Source: Pseudomonadota bacterium
GTDB taxonomy: Bacteria > Pseudomonadota > Gammaproteobacteria > Pseudomonadales > Pseudohongiellaceae
Assembly (NCBI GenBank): GCA_022563075.1
Contig: JADFOC010000050.1
Span: 1 to 10,154 of the forward strand
Length of the DNA: 10,154 nucleotides
Direction of reading: 5' to 3'
Position 1 is the stretch's first letter. Each line of letters opens with the position of its first letter. Made by a program: the position numbers and the translations under genes. The notes under the pieces are model-generated. The model was not told the DNA's origin. It was given only the letters and a program-made list of their open reading frames with translations, and ran no database searches. Shown one piece after another: positions 1 through 8,247 of this stretch.

Positions 1-2
1 CG

Positions 3-503
3 TTCATGTTCTTCGCCTATGTTGGCTGGCTGGTTGCCTTAATTGGGAGCAGTATCGCGTTCTATCATCAATACCCTGCCAAGGCTCGAAGTGGTCGCGA
101 CCACACGGTGCTCAGCATAACTCAGCAAGAAGAACTCACATTGACACTGGCCGCCACTATCATACGGCGGTTTCACCAATCGCTGGAACCACTCAGTGAA
201 GTTCAACTGGCCGAATCACTCAGCAGCAATCCCATCGTTATCGAGAATTGCCTCGATACCCTGGTACAAATTGGCCTGATTACGAAAACCGGCGATGACC
301 CGGTTCGATTTCTTCCCTCCAAATCAGTAAATGATTGCAAGCTGGTAGATATTTGGAGAGCATTAAGAAACCACAATGCGGATAGCCTCAGTAAAAACTC
401 AGAATCTCAGGATGTGCTGAGAATAAGACAGTTTCAGTCTGACATGGAGGCAGCAGTGGAGCGTGAACTGGGCAGCCAGAAATTTATCGATAGCGCCAAT
501 TAA
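3..503 (+). CDS. YihY/BrkB-family inner membrane protein, C-terminal part (5' partial)
   Basis: The frame is open to the left window edge, so the methionine at base 6 is internal and only about 166 C-terminal residues are present. The visible part begins with the end of a membrane-spanning helix (motif YVGWLVALIGSSIAFYHQYP), which matches the last transmembrane segment of the YihY family, once misnamed ribonuclease BN. It continues into a cytoplasmic tail. Roughly residues 62-106 (counted from the base-6 methionine) look like a winged-helix fold: LAESLSSNP, then a recognition-like helix ending in LVQIGLI, then a short wing. The tail ends in charged sequence. The family consists of multi-pass inner membrane proteins of uncertain function. 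In Pseudomonas a gene of this family lies beside arsC and wrbA, which supports the call. Family assignment is fairly sure; biochemical role is unknown. Confidence 0.8.
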   Translation, partial: FMFFAYVGWLVALIGSSIAFYHQYPAKARSGRDHTVLSITQQEELTLTLAATIIRRFHQSLEPLSEVQLAESLSSNPIVIENCLDTLVQIGLITKTGDDPVRFLPSKSVNDCKLVDIWRALRNHNADSLSKNSESQDVLRIRQFQSDMEAAVERELGSQKFIDSAN

Positions 504-570
504 CCCACAGCCTTTTTAAAATGCTAGTGGAGCTGGCAACAAAGCCGCACTTTGGTCGCCCAGATGCGCA

Positions 571-594
571 TCGAGATGCAGACTCGAGTTTTTT
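571..594 (+). terminator. Weak intrinsic terminator candidate after the yihY-type gene
   Basis: TCGAG and CTCGA form a 5-bp stem around a 7-base loop, followed after one base by six T residues. It lies 68 bases past the stop codon of the yihY-type gene and just before the arsC ribosome binding site. The stem is short, so efficiency would be low and the call is tentative. The T run is the better part of the signal. Confidence 0.3.
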
Positions 595-611
595 ATTTGA
601 GGGTTAAACCG

Positions 612-1569
<958 letters not shown>

Positions 1570-1579
1570 GTCATCGGCG

Positions 1580-1639
1580 ATGAGCCCGCCGGGCGTGAAT
1601 TGGATCCAGCCTACGGCACTGGCAACGAGACCCCGATGA
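1580..1639 (+). other. Possible 19-codon upstream ORF overlapping the DUF2069 start (ATGA)
   Basis: Between wrbA and the DUF2069 gene there is an ATG at 1580 opening a 19-codon frame. Its TGA stop (1637-1639) overlaps the ATG of the DUF2069 gene (1636) in an ATGA arrangement. That geometry is typical of translational coupling, and the DUF2069 start itself has only a weak ribosome binding site. Nothing shows that the peptide is made, and no Shine-Dalgarno sequence stands out before 1580. It may be chance. Confidence 0.2.
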
Positions 1640-2019
1640 CTAATTCCGATCGCACGCTTCCCAAAAACATTCAGCGCAGCAGATCGGTGGTGTTAATCGC
1701 CTATTACTGCCTGTTGCTTTACTTTCTGGTGAGCGGCGTGCTGGCCATTGGTGGCTTGGCACTTGCCACCCCGGTTATCTGGTTAATCCAGATTATTCCT
1801 CTATTGTTATTCCTGAGGGGTTTACACAAATCGCATCTAAGGACTTATGGCTGGGTATGCTTTGTTATCTTATTGTATTTTATTCATGCCGTGTTGGTGG
1901 CTTTCGATCCAGCAAGGAGCTGGTTAGGAATCATCGAAATCACACTGTGCAGCGTCATCTTTGCTTTTTTAATTGTCTTCATTCGGCAATATCGTCAGCA
2001 TTACAAAGTTAATCTATAG
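1636..2019 (+). CDS. DUF2069 four-helix inner membrane protein
   Basis: 127 residues with four hydrophobic segments at about 18-38, 43-62, 71-90 and 97-116. A short polar, basic N-terminus and a basic tail (IRQYRQHYKVN) suggest that both ends face the cytoplasm. This matches the small DUF2069 family, which commonly sits between wrbA and hda in Pseudomonas-like genomes. Its function is not known. ATG 1636 gives the family-typical length; a TTG at 1600 would add 12 unconserved residues. It is the last gene of the arsC-wrbA group. It converges on hda with only 11 bases between the two stop codons. Confidence 0.82.
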   Translation: MTNSDRTLPKNIQRSRSVVLIAYYCLLLYFLVSGVLAIGGLALATPVIWLIQIIPLLLFLRGLHKSHLRTYGWVCFVILLYFIHAVLVAFDPARSWLGIIEITLCSVIFAFLIVFIRQYRQHYKVNL

Positions 2020-2049
2020 CCAGGGTTCGATCACCATTGCATCGTGGCT
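2018..2049. terminator. Stem-loop in the DUF2069/hda convergent gap
   Basis: AGCCA plus CGAT (separated by a 5-base bulge) pair with ATCG plus TGGCT around a 9-base loop, giving nine pairs across the 11-base convergent gap and the last hda codons. Neither strand has a T run after it, so it is at best a weak or Rho-assisted bidirectional stop. Confidence 0.22.
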
Positions 2050-2732
2050 TTCACCAGCGGAATGGTGAGTCTGCGTTGCTCCTGCAGTGAGCTCGCGTCT
2101 AGTTTATCTAACACTGCCATCAAGGCCACCAGACTTCTCTCCGCTCGCAGCAAGATGTATTCTGCAACAGCATCAGCCAGATCCATGCCTCTATTTTTGG
2201 CCCGCAATTGCAGTGCACGTAATTTCTCTTCATCACTGAGTTCTGCCAGTTGAAATACCAGGGCCGATTGCAGCCGTGATTGCAGGTCGGCCAGACGAAT
2301 ATTCAGATTTTTCGGCGCCGCTTTGGCCGCGATAATCAGTCTTGTACCACTCTCCCTGATCGCGTTAAACGCTGTAAAAAATGCTGATTCCCAATGATCA
2401 TTTCCAGCAATTTGATCAAAGTCATCAATACAGACCAAAGAAAGTGTGTTAGTTCCATGCAGAATTTCAGGTGTAAATCGAGACTTTTCTGCCATGGGCA
2501 CATAGAGAGATCCACGGTTGCCCATCGAATACTGGTGGCACGATGCCTGTAACAAGTGCGTCAAGCCGGTCGACGCTGCGCCCCAAATGTAGATAAACTG
2601 TTCACTTTTTCCCTTCGCTTTAAGACAATCTACTGCCTGTTTGTTGGCGGAGGAAATGAGATAATTTTCAAATCTGGCGTCGTCGTCCAGGCTGACCGCC
2701 AGGGCCAGCTGACGAGATTCGGAGACCGGCAT
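2031..2732 (-). CDS. hda: Hda, DnaA regulatory inactivator (AAA+ DnaA paralogue)
   Basis: 233 residues, the normal Hda length. With the DNA-loaded beta clamp, Hda stimulates ATP hydrolysis by DnaA after initiation (RIDA) and so prevents over-replication. The N-terminus has QLALAV (8-13), a variant of the clamp-binding QLSLPL motif. The P-loop region is GAASTGLT (51-58), the Walker B region LVCIDD (99-104), the box VII arginine lies in DLQSRL (149-154), and the sensor II arginine is in RAERSL. The C-terminus ends with the family signature RRLTIPLVKA. The lysine of the P-loop is replaced: E. coli and Pseudomonas have arginine there (GRSH, GRTH, from memory), while this protein has leucine (GLTH). 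The gene starts 3 bases after the DUF2066 stop, so it is probably co-transcribed and translationally coupled. Confidence 0.94.
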   Translation of the reverse strand: MPVSESRQLALAVSLDDDARFENYLISSANKQAVDCLKAKGKSEQFIYIWGAASTGLTHLLQASCHQYSMGNRGSLYVPMAEKSRFTPEILHGTNTLSLVCIDDFDQIAGNDHWESAFFTAFNAIRESGTRLIIAAKAAPKNLNIRLADLQSRLQSALVFQLAELSDEEKLRALQLRAKNRGMDLADAVAEYILLRAERSLVALMAVLDKLDASSLQEQRRLTIPLVKATMQW

Positions 2733-2735
2733 GCG

Positions 2736-3842
2736 CTATCGAGTCCAGCGGTAATGCAACATGGATGGAGTATCGGCCAGAGAGCTTGCAATCGGGAGCA
2801 AATCACGATCCAAAGCCAACAACTCGAATAATTGCTGCGTATCACCCACCAGGCCAAGCTCCAACTCGAGGCGGTCCCCATCCATCTGCGCAACGGCAAC
2901 GCTCTCTACCAGCCCCAGGTTGCTCACATAACTCATCAGCGACGCATAGGCGGTTAGATTCCTAATTCCATCTACCCGAAGTCGTACCAACTGCTGCTTC
3001 GAAGCACCAGGGACGATAGCAAAATACCGGGCCAATTTAGTGGTGATGCGATCGAGCGAAGTATACAGATACGACTGCAGGTCCGTATCGAAAGCATCAA
3101 ACACTTCTGCTTCATCTTGAAAAATGAATTGCCACAATCCCACTACTTCACCGCTAGCGGCGAAGTATACTCGACCCACCAAGACACTGTCGGCGCCATA
3201 GCGCTGGCTGGCATTAACGATGGCAACTTGATCCAGGGTCCAGACCGAGTCTGCGGTGAGATTGCGTCGATCCTCGAAATCCAGCAGCGGGAAAATAATT
3301 GGCAAGCCCCGTTCCGCCGCAAACCGTTGCATGTGCTCGATAATCTGGGGATCGGAATCAGCCGTTAACAGACTACGTTCACCCGCCTCGGTTTGCAGCG
3401 CCATCCACACCAGCACGCTCGGACGATTACTGTCCCATACGGGAATATTGGCATCTGCCAATAATTGATCGATCAAGCGGGCCGCGAAGCTCACCGTGAT
3501 GACTCTCTGCTCGACGCTGGTCACTGCGCCGGCGGCGGTACTGGGCTCATCCGCCACCGAGGCAGGAACTAATACTCGGATTTCACTGGCGTAGCTGAAG
3601 GCTTCGACGTAACTCTGTGCATTGTTCCGCGCCTGTTCGATGGCGGGATGTTGCAGCCAAGTTCGTTCACCCGTCACTTTTACCACCACCGCCGCCAGCG
3701 CCTCGCCAAAGGCGCGACGGCGTTCGGCGTCACTTTCATCGCCGACCGCAACCTGGTGGTTGTACAGTTCGGTGACCTGTAGTGCACTGCAAGGCTGAAC
3801 CAGAACCATCAGCAGGCACAGTGAAGTAAGGAATTTGATCAT
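2736..3842 (-). CDS. DUF2066 exported protein
   Basis: 368 residues from ATG 3842, which opens a clear signal peptide: MIKF, a hydrophobic core, then a likely cleavage after CSA at residue 20. An in-frame ATG at 3941 would add 33 residues of unlikely sequence that cross the predicted promoter, so it is rejected. The mature N-terminus carries the conserved stretch VGDESDAERRRAFGEALAAV, then a VKVTG segment, typical of DUF2066. No lipobox is present, so a soluble periplasmic protein is inferred. Function is unknown. The gene sits upstream of hda and divergent from purM, the same arrangement as in Pseudomonas. The hda start codon follows the stop after 3 bases. A sigma-70 type promoter is proposed at 3875-3903. 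Confidence 0.85.
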   Translation of the reverse strand: MIKFLTSLCLLMVLVQPCSALQVTELYNHQVAVGDESDAERRRAFGEALAAVVVKVTGERTWLQHPAIEQARNNAQSYVEAFSYASEIRVLVPASVADEPSTAAGAVTSVEQRVITVSFAARLIDQLLADANIPVWDSNRPSVLVWMALQTEAGERSLLTADSDPQIIEHMQRFAAERGLPIIFPLLDFEDRRNLTADSVWTLDQVAIVNASQRYGADSVLVGRVYFAASGEVVGLWQFIFQDEAEVFDAFDTDLQSYLYTSLDRITTKLARYFAIVPGASKQQLVRLRVDGIRNLTAYASLMSYVSNLGLVESVAVAQMDGDRLELELGLVGDTQQLFELLALDRDLLPIASSLADTPSMLHYRWTR

Positions 3843-3874
3843 CGTAGTACTTTTGGGTAATCCTCTTGGCAGCG

Positions 3875-3903
3875 ATAATACTGTAATTCCGCATCGCTGG
3901 CAT
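3875..3903 (-). promoter_or_regulatory. Sigma-70 type promoter candidate for DUF2066-hda
   Basis: On the minus strand, ATGCCA (3898-3903, four of six to TTGACA) is followed after 17 bases by TATTAT (3875-3880, five of six to TATAAT). This would start transcription about 26 bases before the DUF2066 ATG at 3842. It is the best match in the divergent region for this direction. Confidence 0.45.
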
Positions 3904-3948
3904 AGTTTAGCCACCTCGCCGGGGGTATGCCTGCGCCACATTTATTCA

Positions 3949-3977
3949 CTGACTAGGCAGTCGCTTCTTGATAAGAT
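3949..3977 (+). promoter_or_regulatory. Sigma-70 type promoter candidate for purM-purN
   Basis: CTGACT (3949-3954) is followed after 17 bases by TAAGAT (3972-3977), with an extended -10 TG one base upstream (3969-3970). Transcription would begin near 3984, leaving a leader of about 42 bases to the purM ATG at 4026. I looked for an E. coli-type PurR operator in this region and found none convincing. Confidence 0.42.
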
Positions 3978-4025
3978 GCCGCTCGTTTACTGCCCAGCTA
4001 ACGTATTTCCAAGGTATGCAATTTG

Positions 4026-5096
4026 ATGACTCTCGACCATGACGCGAACGAGACTGAATCCGAAACACCAAAATCGCTGAGTTACCGTGATGCCGGAGTG
4101 AATATCGACGCCGGGAATGCACTGGTTGAGAAAATAAAGTCTGTCGCCCGCAAGACCCAGCGACCAGAAGTACTGTCTGAACTCGGTGGATTCGCCGCGT
4201 TGTGTGAATTGCCAGGTAAATACACACAACCGGTACTGGTCTCCGCAACCGACGGTGTAGGCACCAAGCTGAAGCTGGCCATGACCCTGGGGAGGCACGA
4301 CACCATCGGCATCGATCTGGTTGCGATGTGTGTCAATGACCTGATTGTCTGTGGTGCAGAACCGCTATTCTTCCTCGATTACTATGCCACCGGAGGCCTC
4401 AACGTCGCGATGGCCACCGCGGTAGTGTCCGGTATTGGCACCGGTTGTGAGTTGGCAGGCTGCGCCCTGATCGGCGGTGAAACCGCCGAGATGCCTGGCA
4501 TGTATTCGGGTGATGACTACGACCTGGCAGGTTTCGCAGTGGGGGTGGTAGAGAAATCGAAGATAATCGATCAACAAAAAGTGACCATCGGTGATTGCCT
4601 GATTGGCCTGGCTTCATCCGGTCCGCATGCCAATGGATACTCACTGATTCGCAAGATCATCGAAGTAAGCCAGGCGGATTTGGCCCAGGATTTTGCGGAA
4701 AGCACCTTGGGTGCTACCTTACTGACTGCAACCACGATCTATGTCAAAACCATCGAACAATTGTTGGCCCGTATAGAGATCAACGCTATCGCACATATTA
4801 CCGGTGGCGGTATTACAGAGAATTTACCCAGGGTGCTGCCAAGCAATGCTCAAGCTCAAATCGACCTGGGCGCCTGGACCCGTCCACAAATCTTTAATTG
4901 GTTGCAGAAACAAGGCCAGGTCACCGATGCAGAGATGTATCGAACATTTAATTGCGGTATTGGCCTCATTATTTGTGTCTCCAGCGAACGGGCGCAAACG
5001 GCCCTGGAAATCTTGAACCGCGACAGCAAGACTGCATTTATCATCGGCAATGTCATCGAAAAGCAGGCTGACCAGCCGGCAATTGTACTCACCTAA
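4026..5096 (+). CDS. purM: Phosphoribosylformylglycinamidine cyclo-ligase (AIR synthetase)
   Basis: 356 residues. PurM converts FGAM and ATP to aminoimidazole ribonucleotide, the fifth step of de novo purine synthesis, as a cytoplasmic homodimer. The family signatures appear in order: [15 protein letters not shown] (20-34), SELGGF (51-56), the ATP-binding [12 protein letters not shown] (74-85), [20 protein letters not shown] (95-114), [11 protein letters not shown] (150-160), [14 protein letters not shown] (197-210), [16 protein letters not shown] (257-272) and FNCGIGL (308-314). The N-terminus before SLSYRDAG is about 10 residues longer than in E. coli. ATG 4026 is chosen over an adjacent TTG at 4023; AAGG at 4011-4014 is the only upstream ribosome-binding candidate, with rather long spacing. 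purN follows after 20 bases, the usual purMN operon. All catalytic regions look intact. Confidence 0.97.
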   Translation: MTLDHDANETESETPKSLSYRDAGVNIDAGNALVEKIKSVARKTQRPEVLSELGGFAALCELPGKYTQPVLVSATDGVGTKLKLAMTLGRHDTIGIDLVAMCVNDLIVCGAEPLFFLDYYATGGLNVAMATAVVSGIGTGCELAGCALIGGETAEMPGMYSGDDYDLAGFAVGVVEKSKIIDQQKVTIGDCLIGLASSGPHANGYSLIRKIIEVSQADLAQDFAESTLGATLLTATTIYVKTIEQLLARIEINAIAHITGGGITENLPRVLPSNAQAQIDLGAWTRPQIFNWLQKQGQVTDAEMYRTFNCGIGLIICVSSERAQTALEILNRDSKTAFIIGNVIEKQADQPAIVLT

Positions 5097-5116
5097 ATTC
5101 GATAACCAAAAAATTT

Positions 5117-5758
5117 ATGCCAACCACTCAGTGCTCGATAGTTGTTTTAATTTCAGGCAACGGCACCAATCTACTAGCGCTAATCGAGGCCAGCGTGACT
5201 TCCAATTTCAAGATAAGCGCGGTGATTTCCAACAATCCTGAAGCATTCGGCTTACAACGTGCTGAGCGTGATAACATTCCGACATTGACAATTGACCATC
5301 ACGATTACTCAAGCAGAGAACAGTTTGACCTGGCACTGATCGAAGCTATCGATAAGATTAATCCAGGCCTCATTGTGCTGGCAGGTTTTATGCGAATATT
5401 GAGTGAGAAATTCGTGCAGCACTATCGCGGACGAATTTTGAACATCCACCCCTCGCTACTACCCAAGTACATGGGCACCAACACCCACCAACGGGTATTG
5501 GCGGCGGGCGAGACCGAGCACGGTGTGTCAATTCACTTTGTCACCGAAGAACTGGATGGAGGCCCGGTTATTGCGCAGACAACGGTACCGGTATACGCGG
5601 CAGACACGCCCGAAGAATTAGCGGCGCGCGTAGCGGTCAAGGAACATAGCCTTTACCCCAGAGTAGTTTCCTGGTTTGCCAATGACAGATTACACATGCA
5701 GGATAATCATGCTTACCTGGACCAGGAAAAATTGCCACCCACTGGGGTGGCAATTTAA
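5117..5758 (+). CDS. purN: Phosphoribosylglycinamide formyltransferase (GAR transformylase)
   Basis: 213 residues, typical of folate-dependent PurN. It transfers a formyl group from 10-formyl-tetrahydrofolate to GAR, the third step of purine synthesis. Residues 11-19 (LISGNGTNL) form the phosphate-binding loop. The catalytic triad is Asn109 and His111 in NIHPSLLP and Asp147 in EELDGGPVI. The loop KYMGTNTHQR replaces the commoner KYxGLHTH, a mild variation. The C-terminus LPPTGVAI resembles the E. coli ending LPPQG. The upstream 20-base gap has no good Shine-Dalgarno sequence, so initiation may depend on translation of purM. The last nine codons and the stop codon are built into a perfect 12-bp hairpin (5729-5756), so the ending of the gene doubles as an RNA structure in front of the next gene. 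Confidence 0.97.
   Translation: MPTTQCSIVVLISGNGTNLLALIEASVTSNFKISAVISNNPEAFGLQRAERDNIPTLTIDHHDYSSREQFDLALIEAIDKINPGLIVLAGFMRILSEKFVQHYRGRILNIHPSLLPKYMGTNTHQRVLAAGETEHGVSIHFVTEELDGGPVIAQTTVPVYAADTPEELAARVAVKEHSLYPRVVSWFANDRLHMQDNHAYLDQEKLPPTGVAI
5729..5756. terminator. Perfect 12-bp hairpin across the purN stop codon
   Basis: AAATTGCCACCC (5729-5740) and GGGTGGCAATTT (5745-5756) are perfect inverted repeats around a 4-base loop ACTG. On the plus strand the hairpin ends in three T residues and purN terminates inside it. On the minus strand the core 10-bp stem is followed by five T residues. That makes it a plausible terminator, better in the minus direction, or an attenuator. It also contains the only G-rich sequence near the start of the DUF3108 gene at 5764, so it may hide that gene's ribosome binding site. 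The structure is certain from sequence; the function is inferred. Confidence 0.6.
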
Positions 5759-5763
5759 TCCCG

Positions 5764-6495
5764 ATGAATCAGCTGCGACAGATCGGCGTGGCGTACTTCG
5801 CGCTTTTATTCGCGACCACTTCACTGGCGCAGCCAACACCTGAATATTCTGCGCATTACCGAGCGAGCGCCAACGGCATCGCTGCCACTGCGGAACGGAC
5901 CTTAACCAGATTGGATTCCGGTGCTTATCGATTGAGTAATACGCTTAAAGCGGAGATTGCCGGCCAACTTATCGCGCAATTGAAACAAAGCAGTGAATTT
6001 GAACTGTCTGGTAACCGCGTTATTCCACAATCTTATGCCTATCTATTAACCGGAATTGTTGCCGCTTCCCACGCGATTAGCTACAACTGGGATGCCGGCA
6101 TTGCGCTCAGCACCGAAGGTGATGCCAGCTGGCCAATAGAACTATCAGCATCGGTGATGGACCCGCTAAGTCATCAATTCGCCATGCGCCAGGCACTCGA
6201 CTCCGGAGCCACTGCCAATTTCGAATTCAAGGTGATCGACGGCGATGCGATTGAGTTGCACGTCTACCGGCTGATCGGTGACGAAGTCTTAACCACACCA
6301 CTGGGTAAATTGAATTGTGTAAAACTGGAACGAGTGCGGGAAGGATCCAACCGACGTTCGACCACGATCTGGTTGGCGCGAGACTGGCATTACCTGCTGG
6401 CGCGCATCGAACAGATTAACGCGGCAGGTTTACGCATCGAACTGGAACTTGAAAGCGCGGTAGTGGATGGCACCACGGTCTCTGCCCTTCCGTAG
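5764..6495 (+). CDS. DUF3108 exported protein
   Basis: 243 residues beginning with a signal peptide: a short basic region (MNQLRQ), a hydrophobic core to about residue 19, and a probable cleavage after SLA at residue 22. The rest fits the DUF3108 family of periplasmic proteins with a beta-rich fold: YSAHYRAS near the mature N-terminus, then the late motif TTPLGKLNCVKLERVREGSNRRSTTIWLARDWHYLLARIEQ (parts near residues 178-218) that forms the recognisable C-terminal half. Function is not established. The gene starts 5 bases after purN, and a DUF3108 gene follows purN in Pseudomonas too. No separate Shine-Dalgarno site is visible; the only G-rich stretch lies inside the hairpin at the purN end. 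It converges on fleQ with 11 bases between stop codons. Confidence 0.85.
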   Translation: MNQLRQIGVAYFALLFATTSLAQPTPEYSAHYRASANGIAATAERTLTRLDSGAYRLSNTLKAEIAGQLIAQLKQSSEFELSGNRVIPQSYAYLLTGIVAASHAISYNWDAGIALSTEGDASWPIELSASVMDPLSHQFAMRQALDSGATANFEFKVIDGDAIELHVYRLIGDEVLTTPLGKLNCVKLERVREGSNRRSTTIWLARDWHYLLARIEQINAAGLRIELELESAVVDGTTVSALP

Positions 6496-6506
6496 GCTGG
6501 GTTCCG

Positions 6507-8003
6507 CTATCCAGACACGGCGTGATCGCCGGCGTTGTTGTCTGCTTCTACTGGGTGTTTCTTCTGCAGACTGTACTTACGCATCTTTTCTACCAGAGTG
6601 GTTCTTCTGATATGCAAACGATCCGCGGCGCGGGCAACCACGCCACCGCTGTCATCCAGTGCCTGCCCGATTAAATCTTTTTCCAAGTTAGCCAGATACT
6701 CCTTCAGATCTAGGCCATTCAGCGGCAGTAATGACTGCCCGATGTTCTCCGGTACCGCCAGGCTATCGCCCAGATTAACCAGTCGTTCCGTATCTTGCAG
6801 ATGGCTGACTTCCTGATCGCTTAAATAACGAAACTTCTTCGGTAAATCATTAATGCCCACAATCCCGTGTGGATACAAGATGGCCATACGTTCCACCAGG
6901 TTGGCCAATTCCCTGACGTTGCCGGGCCAGGGATGTCGGCAAAGCGACGCAATGGCCCCGGAATTAAACCTCACCGAACCACGTTTTGCCGCTTCCATGA
7001 TAGTAATCAGTTCATTTAATAACAGGGGAATGTCTTCGGCTCTCTCTCTAAGTGATGGCATCTCAATTGGAAAGACGTTAATCCGATAGTATAAATCTTG
7101 TCGAAATTCGCCGCGCTCTATCATCTGCTCGAGGTCATTGTGGGTAGCCGCCAGAATTCGCACATCGGTGTGAATGGTCTTGACCCCGCCGACTCGTTCA
7201 AAACTGCGCTCCTGTAGCACGCGTAAGAGTTTGACTTGCATGCTCAAAGGCATGTCGCCAATTTCGTCGAGAAACAGCGTGCCGCCATCGGCTAACTCGA
7301 AACGACCGGCGCGGGTCGAGATTGCACCGGTAAATGAACCCTTCTCATGGCCAAATAACTCACTCTCCAACAGTTCACTTGGAATGGCACCGCAATTTAT
7401 TGGCACGAAGGGCTTGTCGGCGCGGGAGGAATTTAGATGCAAATTCCTGGCGACCACTTCCTTGCCGGTACCGGACTCTCCGGTGATGAGGACACTCACC
7501 TCGGTATCCGCCACCTGCCCCATCACTTGGCGTACCCGTTGAATAGCGCCGCTATTGCCCACCAGGGATCGAAACATGTTGAAGTCTCGCACACCGTCGA
7601 AATCTCTCAGTCGATTGTAGTTTTCATGAAACAGCTTGGCTTTGTGCAAGGCATCGAGTAGCGGCTGGTAACAAAGCGGAGTAGTCAGGCTCGCGGTAAT
7701 ACGGGTGCGCAGTTCCGCATCCAGAAAATCCGGTATCGCCTGATCCCCCAGCAAGATAAATGGCGTGCCCGCTTCCCACTGATGGATAACGGCTAATAAA
7801 TCGTCGAGCGCCAGGAAATCACAGTTACCGATCAGCACAACACTCACCGCAGAGGGTTTTTCGATTGCATCGGTAACCCGCGCATGCCAGTTGTTAGAAC
7901 TTGCCGATACGGCGGTTTCACCCAAAAAAGAAAGCACTGTCTCGAGATCGTGTCGGCATCGATCATCATCATCGATCAGCAATATGCTGGTTTCATCAGC
8001 CAT
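6507..8003 (-). CDS. fleQ: FleQ/FlrA-type sigma-54-dependent flagellar master regulator
   Basis: 498 residues with three parts. Residues 1-125 are a degenerate receiver: acidic cluster IDDDD (10-14) but no aspartate at the usual phosphorylation strand (SVVLIGNC, 54-61), as in FleQ. Residues 147-380 are an AAA+ domain with Walker A GESGTGKE (175-182), sigma-54 loop GSFTGA (222-227, usually GAFTGA), Walker [11 protein letters not shown] (240-249) and WPGNVREL. Residues 431-477 are a Fis-type helix-turn-helix ending [12 protein letters not shown], nearly identical to FleQ. The c-di-GMP contacts known in Pseudomonas FleQ are present: FRS (144-146) with methionine before it instead of leucine, and the post-Walker A KEVVARN (181-187). 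It likely activates class II flagellar genes and responds to c-di-GMP and FleN. No good Shine-Dalgarno site is visible. fleSR does not follow. Confidence 0.93.
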   Translation of the reverse strand: MADETSILLIDDDDRCRHDLETVLSFLGETAVSASSNNWHARVTDAIEKPSAVSVVLIGNCDFLALDDLLAVIHQWEAGTPFILLGDQAIPDFLDAELRTRITASLTTPLCYQPLLDALHKAKLFHENYNRLRDFDGVRDFNMFRSLVGNSGAIQRVRQVMGQVADTEVSVLITGESGTGKEVVARNLHLNSSRADKPFVPINCGAIPSELLESELFGHEKGSFTGAISTRAGRFELADGGTLFLDEIGDMPLSMQVKLLRVLQERSFERVGGVKTIHTDVRILAATHNDLEQMIERGEFRQDLYYRINVFPIEMPSLRERAEDIPLLLNELITIMEAAKRGSVRFNSGAIASLCRHPWPGNVRELANLVERMAILYPHGIVGINDLPKKFRYLSDQEVSHLQDTERLVNLGDSLAVPENIGQSLLPLNGLDLKEYLANLEKDLIGQALDDSGGVVARAADRLHIRRTTLVEKMRKYSLQKKHPVEADNNAGDHAVSG

Positions 8004-8136
8004 AAAATAAGTTGACCATAAGTGCGCAAATTAAGAGTCGCGGTTGGAATAATCATGAAGAATCCACTAAATAGCACCAATAAATAACCGGTGTAGCTAC
8101 GCATAAAGTGAATCGATCAGAATTTAGATCCCCACA

Positions 8137-8165
8137 ATTAGACATTGTAGACTGTCTTGAGTCAA
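8137..8165 (-). promoter_or_regulatory. Sigma-70 promoter candidate for fleQ
   Basis: On the minus strand TTGACT (8160-8165, five of six) is followed after 17 bases by TCTAAT (8137-8142, five of six). This is the best sigma-70 match in the window. Transcription would start near 8130 and leave a leader of about 127 bases before the fleQ ATG at 8003. An independent promoter fits the 281-base gap between fliS and fleQ. Confidence 0.6.
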
Positions 8166-8174
8166 TTTTATGCC
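8161..8174 (-). promoter_or_regulatory. FleQ-box-like site overlapping the fleQ -35 element
   Basis: GGCATAAAATTGAC on the minus strand matches 11 of the 13 specified positions of the Pseudomonas FleQ consensus GTCaNTAAAtTGAC (recalled from the literature). It overlaps the proposed -35 hexamer by five bases, so bound FleQ could block RNA polymerase. Regulation is inferred; the sequence match is direct. Confidence 0.4.
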
Positions 8175-8186
8175 GAATTTAACCAC

Positions 8187-8211
8187 GTGGGTTGGCTGGC
8201 ACAGCACCCAC
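8187..8211. other. Bulged hairpin in the fliS-fleQ intergenic region
   Basis: GTGGGT (8187-8192) and GCTG (8195-8198) pair with CAGC (8202-8205) and ACCCAC (8206-8211): ten pairs, a 3-base loop and a 2-base bulge. It lies between the fliS stop and the proposed fleQ promoter, where a terminator for fliDS would be expected, but there is no T run on either side. A palindromic CCACGTGG overlaps its left end. Confidence 0.35.
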
Positions 8212-8227
8212 AAAATCACGTTTTTAC

Positions 8228-8247
8228 GCCACTGATTTGCCAGTGAC
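8228..8247 (-). other. Hairpin after fliS, also resembling a sigma-54 -24/-12 element
   Basis: On the minus strand GTCACTG and CAGTGGC can pair (seven pairs, one G-T wobble) around a 6-base loop, about 40 bases after the fliS stop. The same bases contain TGGCA and TGGC with a GG-N10-GC spacing, as in sigma-54 promoters, though the -12 part is TGGC rather than TTGC. Either reading is weak. The rest of the 281-base gap shows no ORF. Confidence 0.25.

Noticed and set aside
494..522. Promoter before arsC using TAAAAT at 517-522 as -10
   Set aside because: No acceptable -35 element is found at 16-18 bases upstream.
2736..3941. Longer DUF2066 reading frame from ATG 3941
   Set aside because: The extra 33 residues precede a clean signal peptide and cover the predicted promoter at 3875-3903, so ATG 3842 is used.
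4082..4644. Several minus-strand frames of 70-84 codons opposite purM
   Set aside because: They lie opposite strongly conserved PurM motifs, show no family features and have compositions expected of antisense frames.
6497..6531. Two small stems in the DUF3108/fleQ convergent gap (6497-6514 and 6518-6531)
   Set aside because: Stems of five or six pairs with no T run on either strand; too weak to call terminators.
7174..7542. 122-codon plus-strand frame opposite the fleQ AAA+ domain
   Set aside because: The minus strand encodes the Walker and sigma-54 contact motifs; the plus frame has no recognisable features.
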